64,000 nt of DNA from Oceanobacillus oncorhynchi (lineage in GTDB: Bacteria; Bacillota; Bacilli; Bacillales; Amphibacillaceae): assembly GCF_000821065.1 (NCBI RefSeq), contig NZ_CDGG01000001.1:124001-188000 (forward strand), in the 5' to 3' direction. The translations under genes and the position numbers were made by a program. The notes below the pieces were generated by a model, which was given only the letters and a program-made list of their open reading frames with translations, was not told the DNA's origin and did not search any database. Positions 1-10,419 of the stretch are shown here, piece after piece (position 1 is the first letter of the stretch; each line of letters starts with the position of its first letter).

Positions 1-30
1 GTATCTTTAAATCAATAATGAAATGAATAA

Positions 31-67
31 ACAGCTGTTTTTCTGATAGAGATAAGCAGCTGTTTTT
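31..67 (+). terminator. Intrinsic terminator of a gene lying left of the window
   Basis: The arms ACAGCTG and CAGCTGT are followed by a run of six T on the plus strand. The T run points to a plus-strand gene ending just outside the window and converging with the peptide transporter operon. Confidence 0.6.
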
Positions 68-74
68 TGTACAT

Positions 75-110
75 AAAAAAAGTCACATGATTCATATCAT
101 GTGACTTTTA
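75..110 (-). terminator. Intrinsic terminator of the peptide ABC transporter operon
   Basis: A perfect 12-bp stem (AAGTCACATGAT with its complement, 80-91 and 96-107) closes a 4-nt loop. On the minus strand it is followed by a T run. It lies right after the stop codon of the last operon gene. Confidence 0.85.
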
Positions 111-118
111 CAATATAA

Positions 119-1141
119 TTACGCATTAACCGTCGGCTGATGTTCACCAGAACGGATAGCTTCCATATGGTGACAAGCTGCACGATGTCCGTCTTTCATA
201 CCTTCTGTGTTACGCAGTTCAGGCACCTTTGTACGGCAGATGTCCGTGGCAAAAGGACAGCGTGTGTGGAAGCGGCAGCCTTCAGGAGGATCAATCGGAG
301 AAGGCACATCTCCTTTTAGCGTAATACGTTCTTTTTTGGCTTCCAAATCCGTACTAGGGATAGCAGAAAGAAGTGCTTTCGTGTACGGATGCATGTTATT
401 GGTAAATAATGATTTTTTATCAGCTATTTCAACAACTTTTCCTAAATACATTACTATAATACGGTCAGAAATGTGACGTACAACACCTAAATCATGTGAA
501 ATGAAAAGATAAGTCAGTTTAAATTCACGCTGCAGCTTTTTCAGCAGATTGATAACCTGTGCCTGAATAGACACATCAAGTGCTGACACAGCCTCATCAG
601 CAATAATTAATTTCGGATCAACAGACAGTGCTCGGGCAATCCCGATACGCTGTCGCTGCCCGCCGCTGAACTCGTGTGGATGCCGGTCAATCTGGTGGGC
701 GCCAAGGCCTACTGTCTCCATCAACTCCTTCACACGATCATTTCTTTCATGTTTAGGAACCGCATTTTGAATTTCCATTGCTTCGGTTAAAATTTGCCGG
801 ACAGTGTGGCGGGGATTAATCGATGCATATGGATCCTGAAAAATAATCTGCATATCTTTACGAAATTTATTCATTTCTTTTTTATTTAGCTCAAGAATAT
901 TTGTACCATCAAATTCTACTTTTCCATCAGTAGGTTCATCTAATCGGAGAACAGCTCGTCCGGTTGTCGATTTTCCACAGCCAGATTCTCCTACGATACT
1001 TAGTGTTTCTCCTTCATACACTTCAAAGGAGATATCGTCTACTGCCTTTACGTGATTGACGGTGCGGCCAAAAAACCCGCCTTTAATCGGAAAATATTGT
1101 TTTAAGTCATCTACTTTAAGAAGTACTTTTTGATTGTTCAT
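119..1141 (-). CDS. Oligopeptide/dipeptide ABC transporter ATP-binding protein (OppF/DppF type)
   Basis: This is one of the two cytoplasmic ATPases that power peptide import through the paired permeases of this operon. The 340-residue protein has a Walker A motif GESGCGKS near residues 51-58, the signature FSGGQ near 158, and Walker B LIIADE near 178. The C-terminal extension carries the cysteine-containing CRFHTRCP segment typical of the OppD/OppF subfamily. Its start follows GGAGGTGA and overlaps the end of the preceding ATPase gene by 26 nt, which suggests translational coupling. It is the last gene of the operon. The family is certain; the peptide (or nickel) specificity cannot be read from the ATPase. 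Confidence 0.93.
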   Translation of the reverse strand: MNNQKVLLKVDDLKQYFPIKGGFFGRTVNHVKAVDDISFEVYEGETLSIVGESGCGKSTTGRAVLRLDEPTDGKVEFDGTNILELNKKEMNKFRKDMQIIFQDPYASINPRHTVRQILTEAMEIQNAVPKHERNDRVKELMETVGLGAHQIDRHPHEFSGGQRQRIGIARALSVDPKLIIADEAVSALDVSIQAQVINLLKKLQREFKLTYLFISHDLGVVRHISDRIIVMYLGKVVEIADKKSLFTNNMHPYTKALLSAIPSTDLEAKKERITLKGDVPSPIDPPEGCRFHTRCPFATDICRTKVPELRNTEGMKDGHRAACHHMEAIRSGEHQPTVNA

Positions 1142-2162
1142 GAACGTTCACCTCCGGATCTCCGTCCCATTCATCAGAATAAATCCAGCAACGAATTTGA
1201 TTACCCTCTTCATCCGTTTCTAAGTCAGGTAATTTATTTCGGCATAAATCGGTAGCAAATGGACATCTTGGCGCAAAACGGCAGCCCTGCGGCATATCAG
1301 CTGGACTTGGAACAGATCCTCTAATCACTGCTAAATCGCCATCTACGTCTTGGTCGTGTTGTGGAACAGATTGCATCAAACCAACGGTATATGGGTGTTT
1401 TGGTTCTGTAAATAAGGTCTTTTTATCGGTGAATTCGACCACTTTCCCGCAATACATAACGGCAACATAATCACAAGTTTCTGCCACAACGCCGAGGTCA
1501 TGGGTAATTAATAAAATACCCATGTCCAATTTTTCTTGCAATTCTTTCATTAAATCTAAAATCTGTGCTTGAATTGTTACATCCAATGCGGTTGTTGGTT
1601 CATCAGCAATCAATAGATCTGGGTTACAGGCAAGCGCGATTGCGATCATCACACGCTGGCGCATCCCTCCAGATAACTCAAATGGATACTGATTGATACG
1701 TTTTTCTGGGGAAGGAATTCCTACCAGCTTTAACATCTCAATGGATTTCTTTTTTGCTTCCTTTTTGCCAAGACCTTCGTGAATGCGGAATGATTCACTG
1801 ATCTGCTGGCCGACCGTAAAGGTAGGGTTCAAGGAAGTCATTGGTTCCTGGAAAATCATTGATATTTCATTGCCTCGAATTTTGCGCATCTGTGCTTCGC
1901 TCTTATCTAAGAGGTTTTCTCCTTTGAAGAGAATTTCTCCACCTTTAATCTTACCTGGTTCTTCGATAAGACGGAGAATAGATAAGGAAGTAATACTTTT
2001 TCCGGAACCAGACTCTCCAACGACACCAAGTACTTTTCCTTTTGGAATATTAAAGGAAACACCATCTACAGCCTTTACTTCTAAATCTTTTGTGAAGAAA
2101 GAAGTCTGTAAATTTTTAATTTCTAGTATATTATCATATGAAGGGTTTGGTGCACCTGTCAT
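1116..2162 (-). CDS. Oligopeptide/dipeptide ABC transporter ATP-binding protein (OppD/DppD type)
   Basis: This is the second ATPase of the peptide importer, 348 residues. Walker A GESGSGKS lies near residues 49-56, the signature LSGGMRQR is in the middle, and Walker [13 protein letters not shown] follows. The C-terminal oligopeptide-transporter domain has a [11 protein letters not shown] segment. An AAGGAG site precedes the ATG by 9 nt. The gene lies between the permease gene and the OppF-type gene, and ends inside the latter. OppD and OppF form a heterodimer in characterised systems, so the two genes very likely supply one transporter. Confidence 0.93.
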   Translation of the reverse strand: MTGAPNPSYDNILEIKNLQTSFFTKDLEVKAVDGVSFNIPKGKVLGVVGESGSGKSITSLSILRLIEEPGKIKGGEILFKGENLLDKSEAQMRKIRGNEISMIFQEPMTSLNPTFTVGQQISESFRIHEGLGKKEAKKKSIEMLKLVGIPSPEKRINQYPFELSGGMRQRVMIAIALACNPDLLIADEPTTALDVTIQAQILDLMKELQEKLDMGILLITHDLGVVAETCDYVAVMYCGKVVEFTDKKTLFTEPKHPYTVGLMQSVPQHDQDVDGDLAVIRGSVPSPADMPQGCRFAPRCPFATDLCRNKLPDLETDEEGNQIRCWIYSDEWDGDPEVNVHEQSKSTS

Positions 2163-2201
2163 AGTAAGCAGCTCCTTTCGAAATCTTGTAATGCAAGAAT
2201 A

Positions 2202-3158
2202 CTAATCTAAATCAATCCGTTTGTTCAAGAATCTGTAAGCAACATCGACAATTAAGTTTACAAGAATGAAGAGAAGAGATGCGACCAAAACGGTTCCTTG
2301 AACAACCGGGAAATCACGGGCTTGGATAGAATCGATAATCAATTTTCCCATTCCATTAACGGCGAATACAGACTCTGTTAATACGGCTCCGCCAAGAAGT
2401 CCGCCAAATTGTAATCCAACTACGGTAACAATAGGGATTAATGCATTCTTTAATGCATGTCTATAAATAACGATTTGCTCTTTTACCCCTTTGGCACGGG
2501 CGGTTCGAATATAATCTGAGCCGATAACATCGAGCATGCTGGAACGTGTCATACGTGCAATAATGGCAGCACTTCCTGTACCTAATGTGATTACAGGTAA
2601 GACAATTTGGCTGAAGCTTCCCCAGCCGGAAGGACTGAACCATGCTGTGTTATTAAAGAAAGGTACCCAGGATGGCAAATCAATTCCAATTGCAAACCAC
2701 TGAATTAACATTAACCCAAGCCAAAAGTTAGGCATCGATAAACCAAATAAAGCGACAATCATAATAGTAGTATCGATGGCTGTATATTTACGTGTAGCAG
2801 AAATAATACCTGCAATTAATCCTAAAAAAACAGCTAAGATGGTACTATAGATGGCAAGCTCAACGGTTACCCAGAATCGGGCCCCAATTTCGGCTGAAAC
2901 ATCTCTACCGCTTCGCATAGAGGTTCCTAAGTCGCCTTGGACTGCACTGGTTACATAATTAAGATACTGCGTGGGTAAAGGGTCATTTAAACCTAATCGT
3001 TCTCTGATATTTTCAATTTGTTCCTGTGGCGCACCTTCTCCAGCGATTACTTGTGCTGGATCACCCGGAACTAAATGCATCATGCTAAATACTAATATAG
3101 ATACACCAATTAGGACGGGTATCGTTTGTAAAATACGTCGAATGATAAATTGAATCAA
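2202..3158 (-). CDS. Peptide ABC transporter permease (OppB/DppB type)
   Basis: This is an inner-membrane channel subunit of 318 residues with about six hydrophobic segments. It has the N-terminal signature of DppB-type permeases (first helix near residues 9-30, then HLVPGDPA). The EAA-like coupling loop around TARAKGVKE docks onto the ATPases. The start is TTG at 3158, preceded by GAGGTG at a normal distance. It sits 16 nt after the OppC-type gene. Family assignment is firm; substrate is unknown. Confidence 0.92.
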   Translation of the reverse strand: MIQFIIRRILQTIPVLIGVSILVFSMMHLVPGDPAQVIAGEGAPQEQIENIRERLGLNDPLPTQYLNYVTSAVQGDLGTSMRSGRDVSAEIGARFWVTVELAIYSTILAVFLGLIAGIISATRKYTAIDTTIMIVALFGLSMPNFWLGLMLIQWFAIGIDLPSWVPFFNNTAWFSPSGWGSFSQIVLPVITLGTGSAAIIARMTRSSMLDVIGSDYIRTARAKGVKEQIVIYRHALKNALIPIVTVVGLQFGGLLGGAVLTESVFAVNGMGKLIIDSIQARDFPVVQGTVLVASLLFILVNLIVDVAYRFLNKRIDLD

Positions 3159-3174
3159 AATCGTTCACCTCTTT

Positions 3175-4080
3175 CTATTCTCTCGTTTTTGGATCAAATG
3201 CGTCACGTAATCCATCTCCAAGCATGTTAAATGCCAATACAGCTACGACAATAGCAAGCCCAGGAAATAACGCTACATGGGGTGCATTATATAAGTAATT
3301 TCGTCCATCACTTAACATGGCTCCCCATTCTGGTGTAGGAGGCTGTGCGCCCAATCCTAAGAAGGAAAGCCCCGCAGCTGACAGAATCGCTGTAGCAATA
3401 CTTAACGTAGCCTGAACGATAATTGGAGAGGTGATATTAGGTAAAATATGTTTAAAAATAATTCTGGAATCACTGGCGCCCAGCGCTCTCATCGCATCAA
3501 TATACTCCAGCTTTTTCACAGATAAAGTAGATCCACGAACAATTCTGGCAAATATCGGTACAGAGGAAACAGCAACCGCGATAACAACATTAACCATGCT
3601 TCCGCCTAAAACCGTAACGATCGTTAACGCTAATAGAATACTAGGGAATGCTAATAAAATATCCATGAAACGCATGATAATACTATCTATCCGTTTGCCG
3701 TAATAGCCTGCGATAATACCGAGAAATACGCCGGCAGTTGCTCCCAGTAAGATAGAGAAAAAACCTATCATCAGTGTTAATCCGGTGCCTTGGATTACCC
3801 TGCTGAATATATCTCTCCCAAAGTTATCTGTCCCAAACCAATGATCAGATGAAGGGGTAGCTAATTTATTGGTTACATCTTGATCGTATAGAGGGTCGTA
3901 GGGGGTTAAGTATGGGCCGATAAGAGCGATAATGATAAGTAAAATAATTAAAATTCCGCCGACAACAGCCGACTTATTTTTCTTCAGTTTATTAAAGACG
4001 CTTTTCCAGCTTTTAAGACGGGGATTAGGCTGCTTGACAGCTATCTCCGGCTTTTCAATATGTTCGTTTGAACGACTCAT
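3175..4080 (-). CDS. Peptide ABC transporter permease (OppC/DppC type)
   Basis: This first gene of the operon encodes the partner permease (301 residues). A soluble lysine-rich N-terminus is followed by a helix near residues 38-60, the family motif GTDNFGRDIFSRV, and the coupling loop AMRALGASDSRI. The gene order is C-B-D-F, and no extracellular substrate-binding protein gene is present in the operon. The importer must therefore use a binding protein encoded elsewhere, or one that has been lost. An extended -10 element lies about 45 nt upstream. Confidence 0.92.
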   Translation of the reverse strand: MSRSNEHIEKPEIAVKQPNPRLKSWKSVFNKLKKNKSAVVGGILIILLIIIALIGPYLTPYDPLYDQDVTNKLATPSSDHWFGTDNFGRDIFSRVIQGTGLTLMIGFFSILLGATAGVFLGIIAGYYGKRIDSIIMRFMDILLAFPSILLALTIVTVLGGSMVNVVIAVAVSSVPIFARIVRGSTLSVKKLEYIDAMRALGASDSRIIFKHILPNITSPIIVQATLSIATAILSAAGLSFLGLGAQPPTPEWGAMLSDGRNYLYNAPHVALFPGLAIVVAVLAFNMLGDGLRDAFDPKTRE

Positions 4081-4122
4081 CGGTTTATTTCATCCTTTCT
4101 CTCGTGTTATAGGTCAGTCTCG

Positions 4123-4131
4123 ATTATATCA
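4123..4131 (-). promoter_or_regulatory. Extended -10 promoter of the peptide transporter operon
   Basis: Read on the minus strand this is TGATATAAT, an extended -10 element, about 43 nt before the first gene. The -35 region is poor, as is common with extended -10 promoters. Confidence 0.5.
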
Positions 4132-4307
4132 TGAAAAGACTTAGAGAAATATAAGTCATTTGAAAATCCTTAGAAAATGCATGGTTTTGGAAACTATCAA
4201 AAAACGGGAAGCGTTGGTATAAAAGGGTTTACGCAATTGGATAAAAAAGGAAACTATTTAAATTCGTAAAAATAGATTTAATATGAAAATTGTCATTAGT
4301 TAAAAAA

Positions 4308-4321
4308 TGAAAGCGTTATCT
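4308..4321 (+). promoter_or_regulatory. Candidate CcpA cre site
   Basis: TGAAAGCGTTATCT matches the 14-nt cre consensus TGWAARCGYTWNCW at every position. It lies in the 358-bp region between the minus-strand peptide operon and the DUF2812 gene, about 70 nt upstream of a TATAAT at 4388-4393. Which gene it controls, if any, is not clear from position. Confidence 0.5.
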
Positions 4322-4438
4322 TTTTGTTAATAAAATCATTTTTCTGTCATATTTTATGATTACTAGGAAGAATCGCGGGAAATCTTGTATAATGATACTA
4401 ATTTAAATTTAGATGTCATTATACAGAGGTGAAAAATC

Positions 4439-4966
4439 ATGAAAAAGAAATTAATTTGGAACCCTGCTAGATTTTTCTTTCATTATATAGGAACAGAAAA
4501 ATTAGAAGCTCTTGCAAAGGAAGGATGGGTAGTAGAAAGGTTACGATTAGGCGGTCTGCTTTTTCAATTAACAGAAGATAAACCGAAAGAAGTACAATAT
4601 CATCTGGAGTTTCAGCCTATTCAAAAGGTGGAGGAAGATACGCCGCCATTAGAAGAAGGTTGGGAGCTTGTCGATACAGTAGATTATACTCAAGTTTATC
4701 AAGGCTCATCGGAAGCGCTGCCGAAAGAAACGTCGTATGAACTGCTGCTGGGACAGTTGCGCCAAGAAGGGTATTCCCTCGGAAAATATACAATTATCTC
4801 AATTTTGTTTTTAGTGTCTTTCTTTATTTTACATATGAGAGCGGACTGGGCTTTGGTACAAATGATTCTGCTTGGCGGAATAATGATGCTGTCCATCACG
4901 GCTATTTTGATGCTGACTTTATATATTGTAAATAAGTTCCGACAGCATAATTTAAAAAATATGTAA
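4439..4966 (+). CDS. DUF2812 family membrane protein
   Basis: The 175-residue protein has an N-terminal soluble part resembling DUF2812: an opening with aromatic residues, then LEALAKEGW and a YHLEFQP strand. Two transmembrane helices follow near residues 118-133 and 138-163. DUF2812 genes often stand beside PadR-type regulators, but none is next to this one. A good ribosome binding site (AGAGGTGA) precedes the ATG. The function of the family is unknown. Confidence 0.65.
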   Translation: MKKKLIWNPARFFFHYIGTEKLEALAKEGWVVERLRLGGLLFQLTEDKPKEVQYHLEFQPIQKVEEDTPPLEEGWELVDTVDYTQVYQGSSEALPKETSYELLLGQLRQEGYSLGKYTIISILFLVSFFILHMRADWALVQMILLGGIMMLSITAILMLTLYIVNKFRQHNLKNM

Positions 4967-5337
4967 TATCGTGGTTTCAATTGTAACAAAATGGTAATTT
5001 TTCAGAAATAAATGTTACCAATTGTAAAATAAGTGAAGCATTTAAAAGTATACAGAAGGAAAAGGCAGGAAACGTCGATTTATATGGAATAGAAGGAATT
5101 TATTGCTTAAAACTATTAGAATACCGTAAAATAAGCGGTTTGAGGTTTAACAGGAACTTAATTATAATTAGTATTGTTGCCTTGAAACAGGTAAATACAT
5201 CTATGTGGATGCCATAAAATAAATGAGTCAATCGTTGGTTCATTTATTTTTAATTTCAGCATAAATGGTTCGGGAGTACCAAAGATTATTTTAATTTTAG
5301 ATGTACTACAAATCAAAACAAATAGAGAGGTGATTAT
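4967..5337. other. 371-bp region upstream of opuA
   Basis: Apart from the sigma-A-type promoter at 5140-5168, no further ORF or hairpin stands out. The untranslated leader of opuAA would be about 165 nt long, longer than needed for simple initiation. Confidence 0.4.
5140..5168 (+). promoter_or_regulatory. Sigma-A-type promoter of the opuA operon
   Basis: TTGAGG and TATAAT are separated by exactly 17 bp. Transcription would start near 5175. This is the best promoter match upstream of opuAA. Confidence 0.65.
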
Positions 5338-6537
5338 ATGGCAGTAGTAGAAGCAAAAAACCTGTCTAAAATCTTTGGTAAAAATATCGGCCAATCTATC
5401 AAAATGTTAGATCAAGGTATGTCCAAAGAAGAGATACTGAAAAAGACAGGTAATACTGTCGGGGTAAATCGTGCCAGTTTTTCAGTTGAAGAAGGCGAAA
5501 TATTCGTAATAATGGGGCTTTCCGGAAGCGGGAAGTCAACCCTGGTTCGATTAATAAATCGATTAATCGAACCGAGCGAAGGATCTATTCTAATTGATGG
5601 AAAAGAACTGGCGACATTAGATAAAAAAGCATTAAGACAAGTACGTCGTGAAAAATTAGGAATGGTATTCCAGCAATTCGCACTTTTCCCGCACCGCACG
5701 ATTTTACAGAACGCAGCGTTTGGTTTAGAGGTACAAGGAGTTGATAAATCGGAACGGGATAAAAAAGCGGAGGAATCCTTAAAGCTTGTTGGACTAGGTG
5801 ATTATATGCATCAGAAGCCTGGCCAGTTATCAGGCGGTATGCAGCAGCGTGTAGGGCTGGCTCGTGCGCTAGCGAATGACCCAAAAGTATTATTAATGGA
5901 TGAAGCTTTTTCTGCGCTTGATCCGCTTATCCGTAAAGAAATGCAGGATGAGCTGATTGATTTGCAATCCTCCATGAAGAAAACCATTATCTTTATTACA
6001 CATGACCTGGATGAAGCGCTTCGTTTAGGGGATCGTATTGCGTTAATGAAGGATGGAGCTATCGTTCAAATTGGAACTCCAGAAGAAATTCTGATGAATC
6101 CTGCGAATGATTACGTTGAGAAATTCGTAGAGGATGTGGACCGCTCGAAGATACTTACAGCAAGCCATATTATGAAGCGGCCGGAAACAATCAATATAGC
6201 GAAGCACGGTCCGCGCGCAGCATTAGAAAGAATGCGCAGGGAAGGTATTTCCAGCATTCTCGTAGTGGATGAAAACCGCCGTTTACAGGGCTATGTGACA
6301 GCAGATGACGCTTCTGAGGCACGTAAAAAAGAAATAACAGATATTAAAGAAATTTTACAAACAGATATTTTAAGAGTAACCCCAGACACACCAATGCAAG
6401 ATATTTTCTCCATGATCTATGATACGCCGGTTCCCATTGCAGTTGTAGAAGATAACGGGCGGTTAAATGGAATTATTGTTCGCGGTGCTGTATTAGCCGC
6501 GCTTGCAAATGATGGTGAGGTGAACTTAAATGCTTGA
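5338..6537 (+). CDS. opuAA: Glycine betaine/proline ABC transporter ATP-binding protein
   Basis: This ATPase energises uptake of compatible solutes (glycine betaine and related) under high osmolarity. The 399-residue protein has Walker A GLSGSGKST near 60-68, the signature LSGGMQQRVG, and Walker B LLMDEAFSALD. Two CBS domains occupy the C-terminus (about residues 275-395), as in OpuAA/ProV, where they sense ionic strength. GAGAGGTGAT precedes the ATG. The stop overlaps the opuAB start by 8 nt. Size and gene order match the B. subtilis OpuA operon. Confidence 0.95.
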   Translation: MAVVEAKNLSKIFGKNIGQSIKMLDQGMSKEEILKKTGNTVGVNRASFSVEEGEIFVIMGLSGSGKSTLVRLINRLIEPSEGSILIDGKELATLDKKALRQVRREKLGMVFQQFALFPHRTILQNAAFGLEVQGVDKSERDKKAEESLKLVGLGDYMHQKPGQLSGGMQQRVGLARALANDPKVLLMDEAFSALDPLIRKEMQDELIDLQSSMKKTIIFITHDLDEALRLGDRIALMKDGAIVQIGTPEEILMNPANDYVEKFVEDVDRSKILTASHIMKRPETINIAKHGPRAALERMRREGISSILVVDENRRLQGYVTADDASEARKKEITDIKEILQTDILRVTPDTPMQDIFSMIYDTPVPIAVVEDNGRLNGIIVRGAVLAALANDGEVNLNA

Positions 6538-7375
6538 TTTTATTGATCAAATACCTTTATCCGAATGGACAGAGACTGCGACAGATTGGATTCAAGATAC
6601 CTTTGCCTTTCTTTTTGAACCAATCAAAGATCATCTTGGTAATTTTATGGATTTTGTATCTTCAGATGTTCTAGCAGGTATTCCGCCAATTATATTTATC
6701 TTGATTGTTGCTGTAATTGCGTTCTTTGTTTCTGGTAAAAAACTTGGATTAGCTGTATTTTCTATCGTGGGTCTATGGTTTGTTTATAACCAGGGGTTAT
6801 GGGATGCGCTGATGTCTACAGTAACATTGGTTATTTTAGCAAGTTTACTATCTGTCATTGTTGGTGTTCCTGTAGGAATATTAATGGCAAAAAGCAAAAT
6901 TGCTAATACGATTTTTACACCAATTCTGGACTTTATGCAAACCATGCCGGCATTCGTATATTTGATCCCGGCAGTAGCTTTCTTCGGAATCGGGATGGTT
7001 CCTGGTGTATTCGCATCCCTAATTTTCGCGACACCGCCGACGGTCCGTTTTACAAACTTAGGGATTCGTCAGGTTTCTAAGGATTTAATTGAAGCATCTG
7101 ATGCATTTGGTACGACCGGATCACAGAAACTATTTAAGGTAGAACTGCCTATGGCAAAAGGAACCATCATGGCTGGTATTAACCAAACAGTTATGCTTGC
7201 GCTGTCTATGGTTGTTATCGCGTCAATGATTGGTGCGCCGGGGCTTGGAAGTCAAGTGCTTTCTTCTCTTCAACGTGCGTCTGTCGGTACCGGATTTGTG
7301 GCTGGTATCGGAATCGTTATTTTAGCGATTATTATTGACCGTATTACACAAAATATGAATAAAGGAAAAGAATAA
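6530..7375 (+). CDS. opuAB: Glycine betaine ABC transporter permease
   Basis: The 281-residue ProW/OpuAB-type permease has an amphipathic N-terminus (about residues 1-55) and several membrane helices. The ABC-permease coupling loop lies around SDAFGTTGSQK, and the conserved MIGAPGLG stretch is near the end. Its GAGGTGA ribosome binding site lies inside the end of opuAA, so the two are translationally coupled. It forms the channel that passes substrate from the OpuAC lipoprotein. Confidence 0.95.
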   Translation: MLDFIDQIPLSEWTETATDWIQDTFAFLFEPIKDHLGNFMDFVSSDVLAGIPPIIFILIVAVIAFFVSGKKLGLAVFSIVGLWFVYNQGLWDALMSTVTLVILASLLSVIVGVPVGILMAKSKIANTIFTPILDFMQTMPAFVYLIPAVAFFGIGMVPGVFASLIFATPPTVRFTNLGIRQVSKDLIEASDAFGTTGSQKLFKVELPMAKGTIMAGINQTVMLALSMVVIASMIGAPGLGSQVLSSLQRASVGTGFVAGIGIVILAIIIDRITQNMNKGKE

Positions 7376-7395
7376 ATTTGTGTGGCAATCTTTTT

Positions 7396-7419
7396 ATGAG
7401 GGAGGCTATCCCCTCTCAT
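7396..7419 (+). other. Intercistronic hairpin between opuAB and opuAC
   Basis: ATGAGGGAGG and CCCCTCTCAT fold into an imperfect hairpin with no T run. Such structures can stabilise or separate expression of the binding-protein gene. That role is inferred from position only. Confidence 0.35.
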
Positions 7420-7469
7420 GAAAAGTGTCTATATAGAAAACAAAATTTAAGAAAAGGGGAGTTTTAATT

Positions 7470-8366
7470 ATGTCTAAATGGAGTCTTAAGCGTGCTGGAC
7501 TTATCGGTTCATTAGCACTTGGACTAGTTGTTGCCGGCTGCGGAAGTGATGACAGCAATGGCGGAGATGATGATTCTGCAGAAGGCGGAGTAGAGGGAGA
7601 CATTGATTTAGCCTATGTAGAATGGGATACGGAAGTAGCTTCCACACATGTTGTAGCTAAAGTATTAGAAGATGTAGGCTATGATGTTACAACGACACCG
7701 CTTGATAATGCGGTTATGTGGGAAGCTGTTGCAACTGGTGAAGCAGATGGGATGGTAGCTGCATGGTTACCTGGAACACATGCGGAACAATTCGAAGCTT
7801 ATGGCGATCAAGTAGAACAGCTTGGACCTAACTTAGAAGGAGCAGCAATTGGTCTTGTTGTACCTGAATACATGGATGTAGATTCGATTGAAGATCTTAC
7901 AGATGAAGCTGGTCAAACGATTACAGGTATTGAACCGGGTGCAGGTGTTGTAAACGCCGCAGAAAATGCTGTAGAAGAATATGATAATCTGGAAGACTGG
8001 ACTGTACAGACTTCTTCCAGCGGTGCAATGGCAACAGAATTAGGTAATGCAATTGATAATGAAGATGATATTGTTGTAACTGGCTGGTCTCCGCATTGGA
8101 AATTCCAAGCCTATGATTTAAAATATCTTGATGATCCAGACGGCGTATTTGGTGAGGCAGAAACCATTGAAACAATGGTTCGTGAAGGACTGGAAGAGGA
8201 CGCTCCAGAAGCATATCAAGTATTAGATAACTTCTATTGGGAAACAGATGACATGGAAGAAGTAATGCTTGATATTAATGAAGGTGCAACACCAGAAGAT
8301 GCTGCAGCTGACTGGGTAGAAGCGAATCAAGATAAAGTAGATGAATGGACAGAAGGTATTGAATAA
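7470..8366 (+). CDS. opuAC: Glycine betaine-binding lipoprotein
   Basis: This extracellular, membrane-anchored binding protein delivers glycine betaine to the OpuA channel. The 298-residue precursor starts with a lysine-containing signal peptide ending in the lipobox VAGC (lipidated Cys24). A low-complexity Asp/Gly/Ser linker follows, then an OpuAC/ProX fold with Trp-rich stretches (VMWEAV, VTGWSPHWKF) of the kind that build the aromatic cage for quaternary amines. The mature part is very acidic, which fits a salt-tolerant bacterium. It is the last gene of the operon. Confidence 0.94.
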   Translation: MSKWSLKRAGLIGSLALGLVVAGCGSDDSNGGDDDSAEGGVEGDIDLAYVEWDTEVASTHVVAKVLEDVGYDVTTTPLDNAVMWEAVATGEADGMVAAWLPGTHAEQFEAYGDQVEQLGPNLEGAAIGLVVPEYMDVDSIEDLTDEAGQTITGIEPGAGVVNAAENAVEEYDNLEDWTVQTSSSGAMATELGNAIDNEDDIVVTGWSPHWKFQAYDLKYLDDPDGVFGEAETIETMVREGLEEDAPEAYQVLDNFYWETDDMEEVMLDINEGATPEDAAADWVEANQDKVDEWTEGIE

Positions 8367-8386
8367 TTCATTTTGTCTGCTCAGAG

Positions 8387-8419
8387 AGGCAGCTCCAAAT
8401 TATGTTGGGGCTGCTTTTT
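8387..8419 (+). terminator. Intrinsic terminator of the opuA operon
   Basis: GCAGCTCC (8389-8396) pairs with GGGGCTGC (8407-8414), with one G-T pair, and five T follow. Confidence 0.85.
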
Positions 8420-8434
8420 CTATGTTTATAGGTG

Positions 8435-8552
8435 AAAACCGAACTTTACTTTGCCTTTTACATTATTAAGTTCGTTTTTCTTTAACAAAAACGATAAAAA
8501 AGACGAATGAAGCGAATGATAAAGTCAAAATGAAAAAGTAATGTTCGTGTTT
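8435..8552 (+). promoter_or_regulatory. PurR operator region (PurBoxes) upstream of purA
   Basis: AAAACCGAACTTT at 8435-8447 fits the Bacillus PurBox consensus AWWWCCGAACWWT exactly. An inverted, two-mismatch copy lies at 8467-8479, and a further inverted two-mismatch copy at 8540-8552 lies directly before the -35. PurR represses purA in B. subtilis through paired boxes, so repression by PurR relieved by PRPP is the likely control here. Confidence 0.65.
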
Positions 8553-8556
8553 TACA

Positions 8557-8585
8557 TTGACGTGTCTTTTTATTACTGATAAAAT
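8557..8585 (+). promoter_or_regulatory. Sigma-A-type promoter of purA
   Basis: TTGACG and TAAAAT are spaced by 17 bp, about 110 nt upstream of the purA start. A PurBox-like element abuts the -35. Confidence 0.65.
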
Positions 8586-8677
8586 ACTACGTGGTAAGTG
8601 AAAAGCAAATGTTGATAAGTAATTGTGCTGTTATGATGAATAAAAAATTCATGCAGGGCAAGAATCTTCATATATAA

Positions 8678-9988
<1,311 letters not shown>

Positions 9989-10006
9989 TAAACTAAGAAA
10001 TGTATT

Positions 10007-10041
10007 AAAAAAGAGCTGATGATGAAAATCAGCTCTTTTTT
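10007..10041 (+). terminator. Intrinsic terminator of purA
   Basis: AAGAGCTGAT and ATCAGCTCTT (10011-10020 and 10028-10037) form a perfect 10-bp stem with a T run after it. Confidence 0.9.
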
Positions 10042-10217
10042 GCATGTGAAGAAACTGTAAAGAATTTAAGGAAAAATCATATCCAAATTCCCCCAATCTC
10101 TATCTTTCTGTTCTGCCTACAAGACATAAACGCGAATTTACGTTAAAATAGAAGGAAGCAATTTGTCTAGAAAATCAGGTTGTATAAAGAATTGCAATTA
10201 TAGGTTAACTGATTTCA

Positions 10218-10226
10218 TGTTATACT
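10218..10226 (+). promoter_or_regulatory. Extended -10 promoter of the wal operon
   Basis: TGTTATACT is a TGn extended -10 element, with a weak -35. Transcription would begin near 10233, giving a leader of nearly 190 nt. Confidence 0.45.
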
Positions 10227-10270
10227 TTCGTTATTTACAATAAAGAGAAAATGAGATTTTAAAATATAAA

Positions 10271-10376
10271 CTGGCGGGAGAAAAAGCCGGGGACATCTAA
10301 GAAAAAATATTTTTAGGGGCAGTAAGCCTACCCCTATGAAATTATGGAAGCGCCTCTCACTTATCTGTCTCCCTGT
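10271..10376 (+). ncRNA. Possible structured leader RNA of walR (unidentified)
   Basis: GGGAGA at 10276-10281 can pair with TCTCCC at 10368-10373. Inside lie a CTGGC/GCCGG hairpin (10271-10290) and a TAGGGG/CCCCTA hairpin (10314-10319 with 10331-10336). The composition is much richer in G and C than its surroundings. I do not recognise a known RNA family, and there is no T run at its end, so it is not a simple terminator. Confidence 0.35.
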
Positions 10377-10419
10377 ATGGATAATAAAGAATTATAACTA
10401 AAAAAAGGATGTGCAAGCA

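Larger units (their letters stand above)
4081..4438. other. Intergenic region between divergent transcription units
   Basis: This region holds the minus-strand extended -10 element, the cre-like site and a plus-strand TATAAT at 4388-4393 that probably serves the DUF2812 gene. No convincing -35 pairs with the latter. No coding sequence was seen. Confidence 0.5.
9989..10419 (+). other. 431-bp region between purA and walR
   Basis: It contains the purA terminator, an extended -10 (10218-10226) and a long, G/C-rich stretch with hairpin potential (10271-10376) that would be part of the walR leader. No tRNA or ORF was recognised. Confidence 0.5.
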
